Below are positions 57,166 to 64,000 of a stretch of DNA of 64,000 nt, one piece after another (the stretch's first letter is position 1; every line of letters starts with the position of its first letter). The notes under the pieces are model-generated. The model saw only the letters and a list, made by a program, of their open reading frames with translations. It made no database searches and was not told where the DNA came from. Location of the stretch: the NCBI RefSeq assembly GCF_023856365.1, contig NC_064542.1, positions 10,933,863-10,997,862 of the forward strand. The letters are read 5' to 3'. Source of the stretch: Brienomyrus brachyistius (taxonomy: Eukaryota; Chordata; Actinopteri; Osteoglossiformes; Mormyridae). Both the position numbers and the translations under genes were made by a program.

Positions 57166-60100
57166 CTGTTCAGGCACTTTCCCTTTGATTTTAGGCCATA
57201 GATTTCTATTTGTAAAACTTTTATTGGCAGTGGGCAACTTTTCAGAATCATCCAGATCCGGATGAGTTGCCCTTTGTCTCACCTGGTGCGCAGTTGCCCG
57301 GCAACATTGGTCAAAAAGTTGCCCTGTGTATCATCACCTTGAGAGAGACTGTGTGGAAGGTGGAGCGAGTGAGTGGGGTCAGAGTGAGAGGAAGACAGGA
57401 AGAGGAAGTGATGGTGCTGAAGGAATGGAGAGATATGTAGGGAGGCAGAGGAAGGGGGCCGATGTGGCCAGAATGCGAGCCAGCATGGGGGGGTGTTTCC
57501 TGACCAGGCAGCCCGACAGCAAGCCCTTATCCACTATCTGTCACTAGCTCAGGGCTGCACAGTCCCCACAGCTGGCAGTCACCACAGAAGTGCTTAAGTG
57601 GCACCCCGGATCAAGCGGGGGACACGGTTGCCTCTGTGAATTGGGGATTTCTGGGTTACTGGGGTAACCCTGCAGCCCTGACTGCAGCCCCAGAGCTGGG
57701 CAGCTATTGCAACACACACCCGTGTCATGTGATTCCTGCTGATTCATGGGCTGTTTTTCTTGATGGAGATTCGTCCACTGGGACACAGAGTCGTTAATCT
57801 GAGCAGGAAAGACGTTTCGTTTGCCGTCTCTAGCGCTTATTATTCTACACCTCTTTATCTCGTTGTCTGCTTTGCGAAAGAAAAAGCCAGCACCGTTTAG
57901 CTGAATTAAGCCCAGCACGCGGTGCGTTTTTTTGCATTTTCTAAAATGACAATTGTTCATTGTTCTTTATCTGAAAGTATTTGGATGCCACACCGTGAGG
58001 TTGGCGCTAAAGGCGCTAATCGTTTTAACAAGGCTATCCCTGTGATTGCCACTTTTTAAACTTCGTCAAGGCCTTAGTCCCAGATTAGTCGTGTGGGGAA
58101 ACCTAATGAATCCCACCTGGTCTGTCTCCATTCTGCCCCTCGCTTGGCAAGGACAGAAGAGCCGCTTTGATCTCGGGTTGTTTCACATCACTGTGGTGTT
58201 TAGTTTTGCATCCTCCAAGCTCGTTTATACAGCTGATCGCCCCCCCAGGAGCACGAAAGCTGAACGTGCCCTGGCCGGCCCGGGGAGCCTTGCGGAAAGA
58301 CCCCCACAGTCTGGGCCTCCCTGCTGTTCTTGGAGAGCCATCAGATGAACGTAAGCACTCTGACGCCCGGCCGCTGTTCCTCTCCCTAAGCCACAAACCA
58401 AGCGTAACTCAACATTTCTGCAGTTCATTTTGTGACCTGCTGGAGGCCCCTCGCTGTGACCTGACATGGGCCACAGGGTGACCCCTCCCTAATGTGGGCC
58501 TATTGCTGCCACCCTCTGCCCCTTTCCTTGATGGGGCACCGACGGCTTTCCCAAGAGGGATTCTGGGTACCTGGCTGTGCTCCCCACGGTCGGTGTCCTG
58601 CCAGTGATTCCGAGTCAGGTAGTGTGGACGGAGGCAAAGGCAGTGGCCTTTTGCAGACGCGTAGGGGTAGACGGAGGAGGTGGCGGAGCCCCGGCGCCGC
58701 TCCTAGAGGAGACGCGGGATACCGGAGTGTTTACAAACATGTCCGGCCTTGCCCCGCCGCGCCAGGGCCGTGCTCTCTGCCTGTGTTTATCTCTGCAGGT
58801 ATGTTTTGTAGGTGTGGGCTGATTTATGTCTGAAAGCGAAGTGGTTTGGAAGACATCGGCGTGCGCCCCTTGCTGGTGGGGGCGGGGCCGACTGGCAGGC
58901 GGGCAGCCGCCGATCACGCCGCCGGCAAGCTCCGCAGTGTTTACACAGTCCCTGGAAAAATGCGGAGCCGTTTCACGTAGAAGCGCGCTCACGGATCCCA
59001 CGGCCTCTTGGAATCGCTCTCCCGTGACATTTGTTTTTCCGCGTCAGATGGCCCTTCTGCCCGCCACGGCCGGGAAGCGCGCTGCCCCATCTGAGCACGT
59101 GCGCTCTTAAAATGCTGCGTTTCCCACCAGGGCTGGGGTTGTGCTTTTCCAATGGAAAAGTCAATATTTACATGCAAATTGTACGTCAGCGGCCCATAGA
59201 ACACACGTCCGCTCTCTGCAAAAAGAAGGGCGATATGTTAATTTAAACACCAGCAGGTATTATTTTCAGCTACTTTGCAAAGGCTGACTTGATTTGAGAC
59301 CAGTGTCAATGTTTCTGCTGTCCTTTTCACTTCTCCGCTGTCTGTCCTCTTTCCTTCCTCTCCTTCTTTCTTGCTCCTTCCCTCCTTTTCAGCTGCTTAA
59401 TAGAGGGCACCCCGTTCTGAGAGGATTATGTTCTTTTTGGGTATATTAACATGAATGAAATTATGCCACATATCCAAATACTGACCTTGGCAGTGTCCAC
59501 ACGGGCTGGATAAAAGCCTTTTGCTGTACTTTGCAAAAAACGATATAACTATTTGTTCTGTTGCAAGTTTATCCTTCCAGCTTTTGCAAACTTTCTACTG
59601 CCAGCAACATCCAGTGACATTGGTTTCAACGGCAGTGATTATTGAGGGAGATGGATCTTAGTAGACGAAACATCTTGTAAATCATTTTGCGAGCAACAGG
59701 ATGTTGAAAACAATCGCCTTGAGCTTTTCGTTTTGGCTGCTTGCGTAACTTCTCACTCTCAGTGCCAGAGTGACACCAGGACAGAGCTCTATGACGTCAG
59801 GGGCATTCGTGTCCCTCTCAGCTTTGGGGATCCGTAAGCAAACGCCCCGGACACCACTGTGGCATTTTTGTTTGGTTTGGAAAGGTCTCACCTGATCTGT
59901 TTCTAGTACACTTATGTGCTCCTGTATCCTATGGAATAATCATCATAGCAGAGAGTAGTTCACGCTGCACTGATCTCTCTATCCCCCTGGTGAACAGAAG
60001 GCGTAGCACTCGCGTATTCGCTTGCAAGCACCACGATCGCACCTCACAGGCTCGCCTCTACTGATTAGCATGTTGCGATTCACTGTGCGTTACTGTAGCT

Positions 60101-62122
60101 AGCAGGGGAGATGACTAGCTTATGACTGGAAAGTAAAGGGGAAATGACTGGGAAAAAGCCTGGCAGTGACACGAGTACACCTGGTCGGAAAGTGACTGAT
60201 AGTGGGATGGAGGCAGCATCAGCTCAGCATCGAGAAATGATTATATGCCATTTTCAGAGGATGTTTCTTTTCACATATCCCATCATGCTCTCCACTGAGA
60301 CACACACCCAGTTGAAAGCAATGCAGGCTCAGTCATTTATGTGGTAACCCCTTGAGTGTTTCAGGGGACCTTATTCAAGGGCTTGACGAATGTGACTATT
60401 CTGCCAAAGACAGGATTCGAGCAATCTTCCAGTCAGTGGTACAGAAGCATAACCCGTCTAGCAGCTTAAGGGTTGTCTTAGCTCCCACTGAAGAGTGGAT
60501 GGGGCCTGGGGTGAATCCCAGATGAGGGGCAGTTCGGGTGCAGGTAGGGGGCAGCGCTGAGGAGCCCGATGCCGTGACAGTGAGGCGGAGGGGTGCGTGT
60601 TTGTCCGGGCAGCGTGTCAGCCTGTCGCCCCTGAGGAGCTGCAGTCGCCTGGGCTTCCTGTCCTGTCAGCTAGCGACGCGGCATCCCCGGCCCTATCGGC
60701 CCGCGCTTCTGTCCCCCTTATCGCTGCAACCCGCGGAATGAGCCGGACCCATTCTGTCTGTGGGCTCGGGGCCTGAGCGTGCACTCGCCCGTGTTATTCA
60801 GGAAATGCCTGCGTTGGGAAAATATATTTAAAAGGATAAGTGAGTTGGCCGATAGGGGAAACAAACTCAGACATGCAAATGGGGGTCAAGATGTCTTCTA
60901 GTCTCCATCAAATCTGGGAGGGAGGGGGTCTCGCCCCGCGCCGAGACGTGTGACACGTGGTGCTGTGTTCACAGCGCATTCCTCAGATAAGGGGTGAGCT
61001 CACCATTTGCAAGGAATTTGGTGTGACTTCAGGAACATGGAACTAAAACAATTCTGCCAGAAAACAAGAAGCTCTGAGGATATAACGTTGATAGGATGAG
61101 ATAAAGAGCCCCTGTGGCTGGGGGGGATAGAGACAGCCTACCGAGAAGCACCGATAAGCAGCACTGAGCTGCATGGTCCTGTTGTTGAAGGTACAGAGCA
61201 CTTTATGGGGGCAGGTGGTGGGGGGGGGGGGGGGCAGCAAGTGTGTGAGGACCTGAGCCCTCCTGCAACTCCATACGTCATGGGGCTTATCCCAGATATT
61301 CTGCAGCACCATCGGCTGGCCGGAATGGTCTTTGTTTGTGTTTATGAAGGTCAACAAGAGAAAGATCCGGCACATAATCTGCCCCCAGCTGGAGAATCGG
61401 ATGGAGCATGTGCAGGTTTGCATGCGAAGTCTCGCTGGGCCGTCTGACGCCATCTTTCAGGTTATCAGAGTGAAATTAAGAGATCAAAGTGGCGAACGTG
61501 ACAGAACATCTACAGAACTGTGTCAGCGAGGAGCAGATCTGTGCAGGCAACCCCCAGAGAAGATCCCAGGCCCAGACGGGGGGGTGGGGGAGGGGGGATG
61601 TGTGTGACTAACAGGTGTGAGATCTGAGCCGCTTCCTCAGACGGAGGAAATCCGTGTCAGTGGCTCGGTGAAACGGCGTGTTCTTTCTCGCTTCTTGGAA
61701 AGGGCGCGTGAGATGACGCCAAGGTCCGCTCTGCCTGGTCTTACAGATATTTCCGCCATTTTCGGTGAGCTCACCAGCCCGGCCGGCCCTCCTGTCCCCT
61801 GGTCTTTGTCCCCCAGTTTCCCCCGGGGATGCTGGAAGCTCTGGTTTGCACGCCGCCCATGAAGGTGTGCCGGGTCGGGATGGGAATGGGCTGGTGTCCC
61901 GGCCGGCCAACGGCGTTGGCAGCGCCTGCCCTGCCATGTGTCGCGGGCTCCGCGGAGAGGCCCGGGTTTCTCTCTGACACCATATGGGACTAAATGGTTC
62001 TGGAGAGTGACTCAGTGAGCTCAGAAGGTCAGCGAGGAGCGACGGAAATGGCCCACTCTCCTAAAGACTCCAGCACTTGAATCTTACACATTATCCACGT
62101 CGGTCATTTCACTTTCTTTTTT

Positions 62123-62124
<2 letters not shown>

Positions 62125-62200
<76 letters not shown>
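62125..62200. repeat. (AT)n microsatellite of about 75 bp
   Basis: Pure alternating TA from about 62127 to 62199. Confidence 0.95.
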
Positions 62201-62202
<2 letters not shown>

Positions 62203-62501
62203 TTGCATTTGGTTTAGGATTTGAAACCAAGTGTAGATATAAAAGTGCTGTCATATTTCATTCAAAGTGCGTCACTGAAGGTGTTACACGCAAAACAGCT
62301 AATGCTGGTTGCACCTAAGTTAAAAGTACACAAGGCTGGTGGAGCAGCGACGGCTGATGAATCAAGCTCAGATGTCATTACAAGGCACCGTTTCTCAGAA
62401 TCCGGCGGGTATCTCCGCACCCTCCGTCATTGGCGTCTCAGATCCCTCTAGCTTGGCCTTTCCAAACCTGTGAAATGGTCCAGCTTAGCTGCTGCTGAGG
62501 G

Positions 62502-62503
<2 letters not shown>

Positions 62504-62537
<34 letters not shown>
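62504..62537. repeat. (GT)16 microsatellite
   Basis: A perfect GT run. Confidence 0.95.
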
Positions 62538-62538
<1 letters not shown>

Positions 62539-62921
62539 TGGGGGCTTGGGGGGTTTGAATCATTCTCCGGTGAGGGGGTCTCCCCTAGAGTGAGTGCCTT
62601 TAAGCCATGTCAGACAGATGGAGAGGAACAGACCACCTCGCTGCGATTGCCTGGGTGGAGAGAGAAGCGCAGAGATTAAATGCCCTGGGCTTTATCTCAT
62701 TAAGCGCATCTACTGGTGCATCGCCAGTCGGCCTCGGGTGAGACTTTGTCACTTATAGACTTTAGCTCGCAGGCTTTTACGCCTGTCTTCGGTTTGTGTG
62801 CTCTTTTAGTCGCTTGTATCTTAGAGGGGTGCAAATTCTATATAGTGTGCATGGAAGGTCATGCATAATGTCATAACCCTGGAAATAATATCATCAATTC
62901 AAGGTGAAGGTGGTCAGATTA

Positions 62922-63092
62922 AACTATATGGCCAAATGTTTGTGGACAGTAGCTTCTCATTGTGAAATCAACACACCTACTAAACCTGGCAATTAGTTGA
63001 TGAGCTGAATGAGGTGTCTTTCAACAGGGAGATTTGCAAACTGTGTCACAGACTGGCCCTCCAGGACCTTAATTGGGAAACACTGATCAACA
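62922..63092. mobile_element. Transposon fragments: Tc1-type end and hAT MITE end
   Basis: AACTATATGGCCAAATGTTT then GTGGACAG (62922-62949) resembles a common fish Tc1-type terminal repeat. GACTGGCCCTCCAGGACCTT then AATTGGGAAACACTG (63053-63087) is a right end of the CAGTGTTTCC hAT family. Neither has a partner end nearby. Confidence 0.45.
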
Positions 63093-64000
63093 CCACCTCA
63101 GACAGGTTCAGTTTAATGATCATGTGTCCCTGAGGTTATGGGGGGGAAGCAACTACCTCCTGTAGGGGGCGCAGATGAGGGACTGCCTGTAGAGACTGGA
63201 CCGAATGGGGAAATGTAAACATGGGAAGGCAGGGAGCATTTAAACGTGACGCAGCTGCAGCCAGGACATCATGGGGGAGACCATCTCGGGCGCTGTGTAA
63301 GGGGGGGTGTTGGGAGCTTAGTGGGTCAACGGCGTCCTCGGGGGGTTCGAGGGTCGTCGGGTTTTGTGGGCCGGCAAACTCGCAGGAGGGGAGTTGTAGC
63401 TGTGAAGGGGACAGAGGCCTTCGGAAGACACACTGACATCAGAGAAGCTGACGTTTCTGCTCGAAACAGACGGCTGGGATCATGGTACACGTACACTGGT
63501 AAGCTTTCAGGGACCTCATGAAGGAGTCTGCATGCATTGGCACTTTTCCAGGGCAAAGGGCTGGTTCCTATCAAGTACCTTCTTGGAAACATGCATTAGG
63601 GCTGCCATGTACATGTACTGTAATGCCAAAGGAGATTTCATTAATCAAACACTCCTAGCTTCTCCGATCTATGCTACAGCAATGAAGAATCCATTTTGTT
63701 GGTCTGCTTCCAAGATACAACAATTAGCATTTAGTTTACTTCAGTTCTGTGTATGATTTTGAAACTAAATATGGCCTTTAGTCTCTGGTTCTTGCGGTAA
63801 CTAAAAGGTGCTTCGCAGTCATTTTATTATCTTTAGAAACGGAATTTGTGCAAAATAGTGTCAGTGTGTCTGTGTTAAAGGTCACCATAATGAACAAAAC
63901 AGATCCGATGTGAGAATCCTGTCTTCTGTCTGCGCTTGACAGAATTGGCTCTGACAGTGATGTGGGAATATTTAATTATACTGTGAAATGTCGATGATGT

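Larger units (their letters stand above)
40571..64000 (+). other. nrg2: nrg2 intron 1 (to the window end)
   Basis: No sequence matching the nrg2 Ig-domain exon or any other gene was found in 23 kb. Human NRG2 also has a very large first intron. Content is repeats (separate entries) and unassigned sequence. Two long AT-rich stretches (45.2-46.0, 49.0-51.8 kb) and GC-richer patches (52.0-54.2, 56.1-56.4, 58.2-59.1, 60.5-61.0, 61.6-62.0 kb) stand out. Open frames up to about 140 codons show no recognisable domain. Confidence 0.75.

Overview
The window is nuclear DNA of a vertebrate, most likely a ray-finned fish. Three genes with vertebrate intron/exon structure are recognisable. The rest is AT-rich non-coding DNA full of fish-type repeats: a tRNA-related SINE, Tc1-like elements, hAT and pogo/Tigger-type MITEs, and many microsatellites. 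There are no bacterial-style operons, phage genes or CRISPR arrays. The species cannot be named from the sequence.

Layout. (1) 1-10283: upstream or intronic sequence of psd2. It holds a CpG-rich stretch near 430-700 with a possible alternative first coding exon, followed by repeats. (2) 10284-20459 (+): the last 12 coding exons of psd2, an EFA6-family Arf6 exchange factor. They cover the Sec7 domain, PH domain and C-terminal coiled coil: 1507 nt, 501 codons in one continuous frame plus a stop. The upstream N-terminal coding exon is outside the window or missing. A short 3' UTR with a poly(A) signal at 20752 follows. (3) 20760-25330: intergenic, with decayed Tc1-like elements. (4) 25330-31447 (-): pura, a single coding exon of 286 codons with a probable long 3' UTR. 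A clear splice acceptor upstream of the ATG implies a 5' non-coding exon; a candidate lies near 36.0-36.3 kb in a CpG/CRE-containing patch. (5) 36-40 kb: shared upstream region of the divergent genes pura (-) and nrg2 (+), with a strong candidate REST/RE1 site at 37085. (6) 40162-40570 (+): first coding exon of nrg2 (neuregulin 2), preceded by two overlapping upstream ORFs. (7) 40571-64000: nrg2 intron 1 as far as visible; repeats and unassigned sequence, with no second nrg2 exon seen.

How the genes relate. PSD2, NRG2 and PURA are also neighbours on human 5q31. As I recall the human map, the order is PSD2(+), NRG2(-), PURA(+). Here it is psd2(+), pura(-), nrg2(+), which a local inversion of the pura-nrg2 block would explain. 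All three genes are strongly expressed in brain in mammals, but they do not form a single pathway.

I found no evidence of a new biological system. The most interesting signals are the ATGA-coupled uORF at nrg2 with a Ser-rich peptide, the RE1 site, a telomeric repeat inside a dead Tc1 transposase, a 38-bp minisatellite grown from a hAT MITE, and unusual splice sites in psd2 (a GC donor, a (GT)14 and a C24 tract beside acceptors).
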